Below, one piece after another: positions 8,057 to 14,506 of a DNA stretch of 14,506 bases. Source of the stretch: RBG-16-66-20 sp049651845 (GTDB lineage: Bacteria; Pseudomonadota; Gammaproteobacteria; Burkholderiales; SG8-39); assembly GCA_049651845.1 (NCBI GenBank), contig JBASCW010000134.1, positions 1 through 14,506 on the forward strand, written 5' to 3'. A model generated the notes under the pieces. That model made no database searches, had not been told where the DNA came from, and saw only the letters and a list, made by a program, of their open reading frames with translations. The translations under genes and the position numbers were made by a program. Each line of letters begins with the position of its first letter. Position 1 is the stretch's first letter.

Positions 8057-8779
8057 ATGCCACCCACCACCGTCTACCGGCGCCCGGCCGCCGGCACGCA
8101 ACCCGAGTACCTGTTCCCGCGCTACGCCTCGACCGTGAAGCGCGCGCCTGCGCAACCGCTGGTGAGGCTGCCGCAGACCCAGACCGAGCTCACGGGGCCG
8201 GTGTTCGGCTACGGCGAGGTCAAGCGCGGCGACGCCGACCTCACCCGGCAACACGCCGGCGATCCGATCGGCGAGCGCATCGTCGTGAGCGGGCGCGTGC
8301 TGGATGAAAACGGCCGCCCGGTGCCCAACACGCTGGTCGAGATCTGGCAGGCGAACTCGGCGGGCCGCTACCCGCACCGCGTCGACCAGCACGACGCGCC
8401 GACCGACCCGAACTTCACGGGTTGCGGACGCGCGCTCACCGACAAGCAGGGCCGCTACCGCTTCGTCACCATCCGACCGGGCGAGTATCCGTGGCGCAAC
8501 CACTACAACGCCTGGCGGCCGGCGCACATCCATTTTTCGCTCTTCGGCCAGGCGTTCGTGCAGCGGCTGGTCACGCAGATGTATTTCCCGGGCGACCCGC
8601 TGCTCGACGAGGACCCGATGTACAACTGCGTGCCGGACGAGCGAGCGCGCCGGCGCCTGGTATCCGCCCTCGACTGGGAAACGACGATTCCGGAGTTCGC
8701 GCTCGGCTACCGCTGGGACATCGTGCTGCGCGGTGCCGAAGAAACACCGATGGAAAACAAGGAAAGGTTGCCCGGATGA
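8057..8779 (+). CDS. pcaH: Protocatechuate 3,4-dioxygenase, beta subunit
   Basis: This is the 240-residue iron-bearing subunit of an intradiol dioxygenase that opens protocatechuate to beta-carboxy-cis,cis-muconate. All four Fe(III) ligands are present with the spacing of the Pseudomonas putida enzyme: Tyr105 (in AGRYPH), Tyr144 (in GEYPWRN), His157 and His159 (in WRPAHIHF); Arg154 matches the conserved second-shell arginine. The N-terminal extension before the beta-sandwich (YLFPRYASTVKR) is the beta-subunit type. The start at the ATG at 8057 follows the isomerase stop by 17 bp, with AGGGAG spanning that stop as ribosome-binding site. Its TGA overlaps the pcaG ATG. Activity on a related catechol acid cannot be excluded. 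Confidence 0.94.
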   Translation: MPPTTVYRRPAAGTQPEYLFPRYASTVKRAPAQPLVRLPQTQTELTGPVFGYGEVKRGDADLTRQHAGDPIGERIVVSGRVLDENGRPVPNTLVEIWQANSAGRYPHRVDQHDAPTDPNFTGCGRALTDKQGRYRFVTIRPGEYPWRNHYNAWRPAHIHFSLFGQAFVQRLVTQMYFPGDPLLDEDPMYNCVPDERARRRLVSALDWETTIPEFALGYRWDIVLRGAEETPMENKERLPG

Positions 8780-9324
8780 GCTTGCATGCCACCACTTCGC
8801 AGACGGTCGGGCCCTACCTGCACATCGGCCTGACCTGGCTGATCACCGAGTCGCTCGCGCCGGCCGGCGTGCCCGGTGAGCGCGTCACGATCCGCGGGCG
8901 CGTGCTCGACGGCGACGGCAAGCTGGTCAACGACGCGCTCGTGGAGATCTGGCAGGCCGATAGCCGCGGCAAATACGGCGGCAAACGCTTTCGCGGCTTC
9001 GGCCGCTCGGCCACCGACGACGCGGGCGAGTTCCGCTTCCACACCATCAAGCCCGGCCGCGTCCCGGGGCCCGTAGTTGAAAGTCCGGGCCAGCTGCAGG
9101 CGCCGCACATCCTGGTGGTCGTGTTCATGCGCGGCCAGCTGAAGCAGCTTGTGTCGCGCATCTACTTCCCGGATGAGCCGGCGAACGCCAGGGACGCGGT
9201 GCTCGCGCTCGTGCCCAAGGAACGTCGCGCCACGCTCATCGCGAGAAAGACCGGTAAGCCCGGCGTGCTGGAATGGAATGCAATCCTTCAAGGCAAGAAC
9301 GAAACGGTCTTCTTCGATTGCTGA
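8776..9324 (+). CDS. pcaG: Protocatechuate 3,4-dioxygenase, alpha subunit
   Basis: This 182-residue subunit pairs with PcaH. It opens with TTSQTVGPYLHIGL (6-19), matching the alpha-subunit signature TxGPYxHIG that reaches into the active site. It then has the shared beta-sandwich core VEIWQADSRGKY and ends with NETVFFDC, close to the usual ETVFFDF end. As expected for alpha, the iron ligands are missing (PHILVV where beta has AHIHF). It is slightly shorter than typical alpha subunits (about 195-200). The ATG at 8776 forms an ATGA overlap with pcaH. Confidence 0.94.
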   Translation: MSLHATTSQTVGPYLHIGLTWLITESLAPAGVPGERVTIRGRVLDGDGKLVNDALVEIWQADSRGKYGGKRFRGFGRSATDDAGEFRFHTIKPGRVPGPVVESPGQLQAPHILVVVFMRGQLKQLVSRIYFPDEPANARDAVLALVPKERRATLIARKTGKPGVLEWNAILQGKNETVFFDC

Positions 9325-9328
9325 CGCC

Positions 9329-10789
9329 TTGATCTCCGGCAAGCCCACCGACGAGCGTCTCCTCGTTTCGGACATCAACCGGTTCGAACGCGGCCCGCGC
9401 GATCGCAGGGATCTGGGCACGGTTCGCGAGGCCGCGCGCGAAGTGCCGGTGTACGCCGACTGCGACGTGCTGGTCGTGGGAGGCGGCCCCTCGGGCACCG
9501 CGGCCGCCGTGGCCGCCGCGCGCCTGGGTGCTGCCGTCATCCTGCTCGAGCGTTACAACCACCTGGGCGGCCTCTCGACCGGGGGCCTGGTCATCTGGAT
9601 CGACCGCATGACCGACTGGGAGGGTAAGCTCGTCATCCGCGGCTTTGCCGAGGAGCTTCTCGACCGGCTGCCGCGCGACGCGATCGCCGGGCCCGGCGCC
9701 GAGGAGTGGGGATCGCGTTCGCTCGAGCGCGCGGCACACTGGTCGCAGCGCACCGCGGCCTGGCACGGCATCGTCACCTGGTCGCCGACCATCGACCCGG
9801 AGCGTCTCAAGCTCGCCTCGCAGGAGCTCGTGCTGCAGGCGGGCGCGCGGCTGGCGTTGCATTGCTGGGCGGCGCTGCCGATCCTCGAAGACGGCGTGGT
9901 GCGCGGCGCGACCTTCGAGTCCAAGGCCGGGCGCCAGGCCGTACGCGCCAAAGTCACAGTGGACGCCACCGGCGACGGCGACCTGTTCGCGCGCGCGGGC
10001 GCGGCCTTCGAGTCCGACATCGAGTCGAACGACATCCACCACTGCATGAACACCGCGTGGCTGTTCGGCGGCGTGGACATGGACCGCTGGATCGCGTTCA
10101 AGGCGGGCAACCCGGAGCAGTTCGCGCAGTTCCTCGCGCGCGGGCGCGGACGCATGGGCGTGTGCGAGCGCCCGTTCGTGTCCTGGCGCAACGACATCGC
10201 GCTCTACATGGGCCCGCGCCAGTCCGGCTTCTCGGCGCTCGACGTGGATGACCAGACCGAAGTGGAAGTGCGCTCGCACCGCCTGATGGCCGCGCACCTG
10301 GACTACTACCGCGCGAACGCGCCGGGCTTCGAGAACGCGTTCCTGATGCTCTCGGCGCCGCAGCTCGGCGTGCGCCACTCGCGGCGCCTGGTGGGCGTGA
10401 AGAAGATGCTGCGCGCGCACTGGCCGAGCGCGCAGGTGTTCGATGATGAGATCGGCGTCACGCCGAGCGTGTCGCCGAAATTTCCGAACATATCCATCCC
10501 GTACGGCTGCCTGGTGCCCGAGCAGCTGGACGGCCTGATCGCCTGCGGCCGGCACATCGCCTGCGATGCCAACTCGCACGGCTTCATGCGCGAGATTCCG
10601 CAATGCTGGATCACCGGCCAGGGCGCGGGCGTGGCGGCGGCGATCGCCGCCAACCGGGGCGTCGCGCCGCGCGCCCTCGACATCGGCGAGCTGCGGTCGG
10701 CGCTCTTGCGTCAAGGGGTCTATTTGAACAACTCAGAGAGAAAACCATGTCAAGCCGAAGCACGCCGCCTTTCCGCGCCGATCACGTAG
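9329..10789 (+). CDS. FAD-dependent oxidoreductase (FAD_oxidored family), function unknown
   Basis: This is a flavoprotein of about 486 residues. A Rossmann FAD-binding motif lies at DVLVVGGGPSGTAAAVAAARLG (about 46-67), followed by the acidic ER and LGGLSTGGL. A second FAD segment VDATGDGDLFARAGA and the C-terminal HGFMREIPQCWITGQGAGVAAA are typical of PF12831-type proteins. Such enzymes are annotated only generically; this one lacks a recognisable aromatic hydroxylase architecture. Third-position GC is strong from about 9332, so the start must lie near the pcaG stop. I chose the TTG at 9329; an ATG at 9278 (overlapping pcaG) and a GTG at 9443 are alternatives. Its last 43 bases overlap the next gene. 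Operon position suggests a step in aromatic or side-chain oxidation. Confidence 0.8.
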   Translation: MISGKPTDERLLVSDINRFERGPRDRRDLGTVREAAREVPVYADCDVLVVGGGPSGTAAAVAAARLGAAVILLERYNHLGGLSTGGLVIWIDRMTDWEGKLVIRGFAEELLDRLPRDAIAGPGAEEWGSRSLERAAHWSQRTAAWHGIVTWSPTIDPERLKLASQELVLQAGARLALHCWAALPILEDGVVRGATFESKAGRQAVRAKVTVDATGDGDLFARAGAAFESDIESNDIHHCMNTAWLFGGVDMDRWIAFKAGNPEQFAQFLARGRGRMGVCERPFVSWRNDIALYMGPRQSGFSALDVDDQTEVEVRSHRLMAAHLDYYRANAPGFENAFLMLSAPQLGVRHSRRLVGVKKMLRAHWPSAQVFDDEIGVTPSVSPKFPNISIPYGCLVPEQLDGLIACGRHIACDANSHGFMREIPQCWITGQGAGVAAAIAANRGVAPRALDIGELRSALLRQGVYLNNSERKPCQAEARRLSAPIT

Positions 10790-11862
10790 GCAGCTTCCTG
10801 CGGCCGCAGTACCTACTCGAGGCGCGCGACAAGAAAGCCAAGGGCGAGATCGGCGCCGCGGAGTTGCGCGAGGTCGAGGACCGGGCGATCGCCGAGATCG
10901 TCAAGTTCCAGGAGGACACCGGGCTGCAGGCGATCACCGACGGCGAGTTCCGCCGCACCTACTTCCACATCGATTTCCTCGAGCAGATTGGCGGCGTCAA
11001 GACCGACATCCCGGTCATGATCAAGAAGCCAGACGGCACCGAGGAGCTCGCGCCGCCCGTGATGCGCGTCATCGACAAGGTGCGGCACGCGAAGGACATC
11101 CAGCTCGCCGATTTCCAGTACCTGCGATCCTGCACCCAGCGCACGCCGAAGGTCACCATACCGTCACCGACCATGCTGCATTTCCGCGGCGGCCGCGCCG
11201 GCATCAGCAAAGAGCACTACCCCGAGCTCGAGCCCGATTTCTACGAGGACGTGGCGAAAGCCTACGGCGAGGAGCTGCAGTCGCTGGCGGGCGCGGGTTG
11301 CGGCTACGTGCAGATGGACGACACCAACCTCGCCTACCTATGCGACGCCAAAATGCGCGCTGCCGCCAAGTCGCGCGGCGACGACCCGGACGAGCTGCCG
11401 CACCGCTACGCCAAGTTCATCAACCGCGTGGTGGCGAAAAAGCCCGCCGGCATGACCCTGGCCGTGCACCTTTGCCGCGGCAATTTCCAGAGCACCTGGG
11501 CCGCGCAGGGCGGCTATGAGCCGGTGGCCGAGGCGCTGCTCTCGGAAATGAACGTGGACGCCTATTTCCTCGAGTACGACGACGCGCGCTCGGGCGATTT
11601 CAAGCCGCTCCGGTTCCTGCCCAAGGGCAAGATCGTCGTCCTCGGCCTCGTCACCACCAAGCTCGGTACGCTCGAAAAAAAGGACGACCTGAAACGGCGC
11701 ATCGACGAGGCGGCGAAGTTCGCGCCCCTCGAGCAGCTCGCGTTGAGCCCTCAGTGCGGCTTCTCCAGCACCGTGCACGGCAATAAGATCGCCATCGAAG
11801 CGCAGCGCGCGAAGCTCCGCCTCGTTATCGAGACCGCCGAGGAGGTCTGGGGTACGGCTTAG
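10747..11862 (+). CDS. Cobalamin-independent methionine synthase-like zinc methyltransferase (MetE C-terminal domain, YxjG-like)
   Basis: This 371-residue TIM-barrel protein resembles the C-terminal half of MetE. The N-terminus FRADHVGSFLRPQYLL and ITDGEFRRTYFHIDFLE are typical of the short, stand-alone family. The zinc ligands of MetE are present: His241 and Cys243 (in AVHLCRGN), Glu276 (in FLEYDD) and Cys337 (in SPQCGFSS). Members move a methyl group to a thiol; many stand-alone copies have no known substrate. It lacks the MetE N-terminal folate-binding half, so it need not make methionine from methyl-folate. As the last gene of a ring-cleavage operon it could handle methyl groups from methoxylated aromatics, which is inference. 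AGAGAG precedes the ATG. The start lies 43 bases inside the previous gene. Confidence 0.87.
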   Translation: MSSRSTPPFRADHVGSFLRPQYLLEARDKKAKGEIGAAELREVEDRAIAEIVKFQEDTGLQAITDGEFRRTYFHIDFLEQIGGVKTDIPVMIKKPDGTEELAPPVMRVIDKVRHAKDIQLADFQYLRSCTQRTPKVTIPSPTMLHFRGGRAGISKEHYPELEPDFYEDVAKAYGEELQSLAGAGCGYVQMDDTNLAYLCDAKMRAAAKSRGDDPDELPHRYAKFINRVVAKKPAGMTLAVHLCRGNFQSTWAAQGGYEPVAEALLSEMNVDAYFLEYDDARSGDFKPLRFLPKGKIVVLGLVTTKLGTLEKKDDLKRRIDEAAKFAPLEQLALSPQCGFSSTVHGNKIAIEAQRAKLRLVIETAEEVWGTA

Positions 11863-11892
11863 TATACCTAGTTTATATTGAGTTTAGGTATA
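11863..11892. repeat. AT-rich inverted repeat at the boundary of the catabolic operon
   Basis: TATACCTA (11863-11870) and TAGGTATA (11885-11892) are perfect inverted 8-mers with a 14-bp AT-rich spacer, starting on the base after the methyltransferase stop. The right arm overlaps the -10 box of the next gene, so it may be an operator. No T-run follows, so it is a poor terminator. Confidence 0.6.
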
Positions 11893-11894
11893 AT
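11889..11894 (+). promoter_or_regulatory. Consensus -10 box for the nucleotidyltransferase-like gene
   Basis: TATAAT is a perfect -10 hexamer in otherwise very GC-rich DNA. It ends 5 bases before the ATG at 11900, so transcription would begin at or within a base or two of the start codon, giving a leaderless message. No convincing -35 element is seen. Confidence 0.55.
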
Positions 11895-11899
11895 GGAGC

Positions 11900-12946
11900 A
11901 TGACCCGCCTGCCCGCGGAGGCGCACACCCTTTTCGCCGAGCTGACCGAGCGGCTGCGCGCGCTGGAGGCGACGCGCTCCTTCGCCAGCCTCCGGGGCAG
12001 CTTCGCGCGCAAGCGGGTCGCCGGCGGCGAGTACTGGTACTTCAAGACCAGCGCCGGGGCAGGCGCCCAGAAGGAGTATTTCGTCGGACCGGAGAGCGCC
12101 CGGACGCATGCCATCATGCGCAGTCATGCCGCGGGCCGCGAGGAGGCCGCGGCAGCTGAAGCCGGCATCGCGCGCCTGAGCGCGATGCTGCGCCAGAGCG
12201 GGGCGACCCTCACCGACGCGGCTTCGGCCAAGGTGATCTCGGGGCTCGCCAGCGCGGGCGCATTCCGCCTCGGCGCGGTGCTCGTCGGCACGCACGCCTA
12301 TCTCGCGCTGGGCAACCTGCTCGGCGTTCGCTGGCAATCGAGCCTGCGCACGCAGGACATCGACATTGCTGCCGCGCGCAAACTCGAAATCGCGGTGCCG
12401 CAGACGGAAGCGGATCTTCCGGCCACGCTGGATTCGCTGCGCATGGGCTTCCTGCCCGTCCCCGGGCTGAGTCCCAGGGCGCCGCAAACCTCGTTCAAGG
12501 TGCGCGGCCAGACGCTGCGCGTGGACCTGCTCACGCCCGCGCAGGGGCGACGCGAGGGCAAGGCAGTCCAGATCGCGCGGTTCAAGGCCGCCGCGCAGCC
12601 GCTCGAATTCCTCGACTACCTGCTGGAAGTCCCCGTGTCCGTGCCGCTGCTGAACGGCGGCGCAACGCTCGTCAATGTGCCCGATCCGGCGCGCTTCGCG
12701 CTCCACAAGCTGATCCTCGCCTTGCGCCGCCCGGTCGCCGAGCAAGCCAAAGCCGCCAAAGACCGCCAGCAAGCCTCGGAGCTCATCGCCGTGCTGCACG
12801 AAGACCGCCGCGGTGACCTCGCGCTCGCAGCCGCTGCGCTACGCAAACGCTCAGCCAAGCTGCGCACGCGCCTCGTCGCGCAACTCTCCAAGCTACCCCC
12901 GGAGCTTGCCGACGCAGGCGCGGTGATCCAGCGGGCCTTGCGGTAA
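11900..12946 (+). CDS. Nucleotidyltransferase-fold protein (NTP_transf_8-like)
   Basis: This 348-residue protein has the nucleotidyltransferase pattern VLVGTHAYLALGNLLGV (about 127-143) followed by SLRTQDIDIA, whose Asp153 and Asp155 form the D-x-D metal-binding pair. The N-terminal part LRGSFARKRVAGGEYWYFKTS and the C-terminal FALHKLILALRRP resemble uncharacterised bacterial proteins of PF12281. Distant relatives in this fold include antitoxin/toxin and abortive-infection nucleotidyltransferases, but no partner gene is next to it on this strand. It is preceded by an AT-rich promoter unlike anything in the catabolic operon. Base use is GC-rich like its neighbours. Family confidence is fair; function is unknown. 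Confidence 0.75.
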   Translation: MTRLPAEAHTLFAELTERLRALEATRSFASLRGSFARKRVAGGEYWYFKTSAGAGAQKEYFVGPESARTHAIMRSHAAGREEAAAAEAGIARLSAMLRQSGATLTDAASAKVISGLASAGAFRLGAVLVGTHAYLALGNLLGVRWQSSLRTQDIDIAAARKLEIAVPQTEADLPATLDSLRMGFLPVPGLSPRAPQTSFKVRGQTLRVDLLTPAQGRREGKAVQIARFKAAAQPLEFLDYLLEVPVSVPLLNGGATLVNVPDPARFALHKLILALRRPVAEQAKAAKDRQQASELIAVLHEDRRGDLALAAAALRKRSAKLRTRLVAQLSKLPPELADAGAVIQRALR

Positions 12947-13306
12947 GGATAGGAATTTCCTTCCCGTCCGCGCCGCACAATGCTCGCTCCTGCGGTCGGG
13001 TCCGGTCTGCCGAGCGATGGGTTGGTGCCACAATCGGTCACGCCGACGGCGTCGAGGGGGCCGTGCAAGGGGCGTTATGGCAAATAAAGTCGCAATTAGC
13101 GGCTTCAAGATTCGAAACTCATGATTTTCAAGAAGAAAAGCGAAGTCCGGCGGAAACCTCGCGAGATTGCGGCGCACCTGCTCATTCAGTCGCTTGACGG
13201 TCACGCCGTAAAGCATCGCGAGATCGGAATCGAGTATTACCCGCACGCCGCGAAACGTACGCATGAATGCCGCGATCCTCACTGAGGCTGCGTCAGGCCG
13301 CGCCAT
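12893..13306 (-). pseudogene. Truncated ORF6N-domain gene
   Basis: The first about 75 residues of this minus-strand frame match the start of the ORF6N domain, a phage-type DNA-binding module: RGVRVILDSDLAMLYGV (19-35), then KRLNEQVRRNLARFPPDFAF (38-57). A normal domain continues with a GGRRYLPYAFTEHG-like segment, which is absent in all minus frames here. After about 13082 the frame becomes arginine-rich nonsense and runs 54 bases antisense into the nucleotidyltransferase gene. The ATG at 13306 overlaps the integrase end by 14 bases. I read it as a remnant cut off at its 3' side. The region 12947-13081 shows no other gene. Confidence 0.65.
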
Positions 13307-14282
13307 TCGTTTCCCGTTGGTCCAGTCGGTCGAGCGGGCTGCTCACGCCGCGCCCGCCCTTGTTCAGGACATGCGTATAAATCATGGTGGTCGAGACGTC
13401 CGAGTGACCGAGGAGTTCCTGCACCGTGCGGATGTCGTAACCCGCGCAGAGCAGATGCGTCGCGAAACTGTGCCGCAGGATGTGCGGCGACACCGGTTTC
13501 GCGATGCCTGCGGCGCGGCCTGCGGCCGAGACCGCGCGCTGAATGATCTTCTCGTCGAGGTGATGGCGGCGGATGACGCCGTTCTGCGGGTCGGCAGACC
13601 GGCTGCCGGACGGAAACACGTACTGCCACGGCCAGCTGCGCCCGGCCTTCGGATACTTGCGCGCGAGCGCGAAGGGAAGGTGCACGTCGCCGAAGCCGCC
13701 TGCCAGATCCTGCTCGTGCAACGCGCGCACCTTCGCGAGATGCGTGCGCAGAGGCTCCCGCAGGCGCTCGGCGAGCATCGTGCGCCGGTCCTTCGCGCCC
13801 TTGCCGTCGCGCACCGTGATTTCCTTGCGCTCGAAGTCCACATCCTTCACGCGCAACCGCAGGCCTTCCAGCAGCCGCATCCCGGTGCTGTAGAGGAGCG
13901 ACGCCACCAGCCACTTGGTGCCGTCCAGCCGGGCGAGCAGCGCCCGCACCTCGTTCTCCGTCAGCACTACAGGAACATGCTGCGAGCGCTTCGCGCGCAC
14001 CACGCCATCCAGCCATGGCAGTTGCACTTCCAGTACTTCGCGATAAAGGAACAGCAACGCCGACAGCGCCTGGTTCTGCGTCGAGGGCGCGACGCGGCCC
14101 GCCGTGGCAAGGTGCGACAGGAAAGCCTCCACCTCCGGCCCGCCCAGGTCTCGCGGGTGGCGTTTATCGTGGAAGAAAATGAAGCGGCGGATCCAGTGCA
14201 GATACGCGTCCTCCGTGCGCAGGCTGTAATGCTTGACGCGGATGCGTTCGCGGACCTGGTCGAGCAGTTTCGGTGCCGACAC
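13293..14282 (-). CDS. intI: Integron integrase, IntI family
   Basis: This is a 329-residue tyrosine recombinase. Catalytic residues are Arg136 (TGMRLLEGL), His267 and Arg270 (PHILRHSF), His293 (LLGHSD) and Tyr302 (MIYTHV), each offset by exactly 10 from IntI1 (R146, H277, R280, Y312). The integron-specific extra segment, absent from XerC/D, is present at about 196-240: GDVHLPFALARKYPKAGRSW, VFPSGSR, DPQNGVIRRHH. It recombines attI and attC sites to insert or excise gene cassettes. It starts with GTG at 14282, supported by GAGGGGG 7 bases upstream. The frame is intact, so the protein is probably active. A LexA box upstream indicates SOS control. The gene downstream is an ORF6N remnant. Confidence 0.96.
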   Translation of the reverse strand: MSAPKLLDQVRERIRVKHYSLRTEDAYLHWIRRFIFFHDKRHPRDLGGPEVEAFLSHLATAGRVAPSTQNQALSALLFLYREVLEVQLPWLDGVVRAKRSQHVPVVLTENEVRALLARLDGTKWLVASLLYSTGMRLLEGLRLRVKDVDFERKEITVRDGKGAKDRRTMLAERLREPLRTHLAKVRALHEQDLAGGFGDVHLPFALARKYPKAGRSWPWQYVFPSGSRSADPQNGVIRRHHLDEKIIQRAVSAAGRAAGIAKPVSPHILRHSFATHLLCAGYDIRTVQELLGHSDVSTTMIYTHVLNKGGRGVSSPLDRLDQRETNGAA

Positions 14283-14308
14283 GGCGGAACCCCCTCAAGA
14301 CCCCTATA

Positions 14309-14324
14309 CTGTATGAACGTACAG
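14309..14324. promoter_or_regulatory. LexA (SOS) box upstream of the integrase
   Basis: CTGTATGAACGTACAG fits the LexA consensus CTGT-N8-ACAG exactly, and the flanking TA on the left extends the match. It lies 26 bp upstream of the integrase GTG. LexA control of intI is established for other integrons; repression here is a strong inference. Confidence 0.85.
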
Positions 14325-14371
14325 GTGCCGGCGCCGGTTGACGCGATAGAGGGATCAGGGATTTGCGGGTA

Positions 14372-14402
14372 GCCTAACCAGACTACTGAGAATTACCTAA
14401 CC
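14372..14402 (-). repeat. Paired GTTAGGY repeats, possible integrase-binding or att sequences
   Basis: On the minus strand GGTTAGGT (14402-14395) and GGTTAGGC (14379-14372) are direct repeats 23 bp apart. Both fit the integron core GTTRRRY. They lie upstream of intI where attI is expected. Their orientation points toward intI, opposite to the usual attI layout, so the assignment is tentative. Confidence 0.4.
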
Positions 14403-14410
14403 GTGTGACA

Positions 14411-14506
14411 CTAGATCAGCTCAGCCTGGGTCCAGCAAGCGGCGATGATCGCGGAGCGCCGTTGTGCGGATTTGAGCCGGCCGCGCGCGGTGTGTTTCAG
14501 CTCGGC
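14411..14506 (-). CDS. C-terminal tail of an unidentified reading frame running off the right edge
   Basis: An open minus-strand frame enters from the right edge and gives 31 residues (AELKHTARGRLKSAQ..., ending WTQAELI) before a TAG at 14411. Third positions are about 80% G or C, as in true genes here, but the opposite strand is also open and looks similar. The sequence is basic; I do not recognise it. If real it is the gene just upstream of the integrase in the same orientation. Confidence 0.3.
   Translation of the reverse strand, partial: AELKHTARGRLKSAQRRSAIIAACWTQAELI

Noticed and set aside
9278..9328. ATG at 9278 as the oxidoreductase start
   Set aside because: Codons from 9278 to 9328 show low third-position GC in this frame because the DNA encodes pcaG; the signal becomes coding only after the pcaG stop. 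It is kept as an alternative.
13040..13052. Inverted repeat ACGCCG-A-CGGCGT as a terminator or attC stem
   Set aside because: A one-base centre cannot form a normal loop, there is no T-run, and no matching core sites flank it.
12947..13080. attC site between the nucleotidyltransferase gene and the integrase, suggested by GCGTTATGG
   Set aside because: No complementary RYYYAAC partner is found at a suitable distance on either strand, so a full attC cannot be supported.
14338..14366. Cassette promoter on the plus strand starting with TTGACG
   Set aside because: The -35-like hexamer is good, but the sequence 16-18 bp downstream (around ATTTGC) is not an acceptable -10 box.

Overview
The window reads as a chromosomal segment of a high-GC proteobacterium. 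Codon third positions are mostly G or C and genes are tightly packed with ATGA or TGATG overlaps. The gene content (aromatic-acid catabolism with Liv-type ABC uptake, plus a chromosomal-type integron integrase) fits Betaproteobacteria of the Burkholderiales/Rhodocyclales kind; this assignment is inference from style, not a database match.

Positions 1-1894 hold a truncated MarR-type regulator (minus) divergent from a benzoate-CoA-ligase-type enzyme (plus). A 17-bp inverted repeat between them looks like the regulator's operator. From 6552 down to 1916 on the minus strand lies a complete branched-chain-amino-acid-type ABC importer in the order binding protein, LivH, LivM, LivG, LivF. A strong hairpin with a T-run sits between the binding protein and the membrane genes. 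In this setting the substrate is probably an aromatic acid rather than an amino acid.

From 6670 to 11862 a six-gene plus-strand operon follows: fumarylpyruvate-hydrolase-type FAH protein, zeta-GST-type maleylpyruvate isomerase, protocatechuate 3,4-dioxygenase beta and alpha subunits, an FAD-dependent oxidoreductase, and a MetE-C-terminal-domain-like zinc methyltransferase. The operon mixes parts of two ring-cleavage routes. The isomerase and hydrolase belong to the gentisate route, but no gentisate dioxygenase is present. PcaHG belongs to the protocatechuate ortho route, but no pcaB/C/D is present. The last two genes are not standard members of either route and are the most likely source of undescribed chemistry.

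At about 11863 the style changes. A short AT-rich stretch with an inverted repeat and a consensus -10 box precedes a nucleotidyltransferase-fold gene that would be translated from a nearly leaderless message. After it come a truncated ORF6N-domain gene (minus) and a full-length integron integrase (minus) with all catalytic residues. A near-perfect LexA box lies upstream of the integrase, followed by a pair of GTTAGGY-type repeats and the tail of one more possible reading frame at the window edge. This right-hand part is an accessory region, probably the platform end of a chromosomal integron or its remnant. No attC site, tRNA, rRNA, CRISPR array or insertion sequence was recognised.
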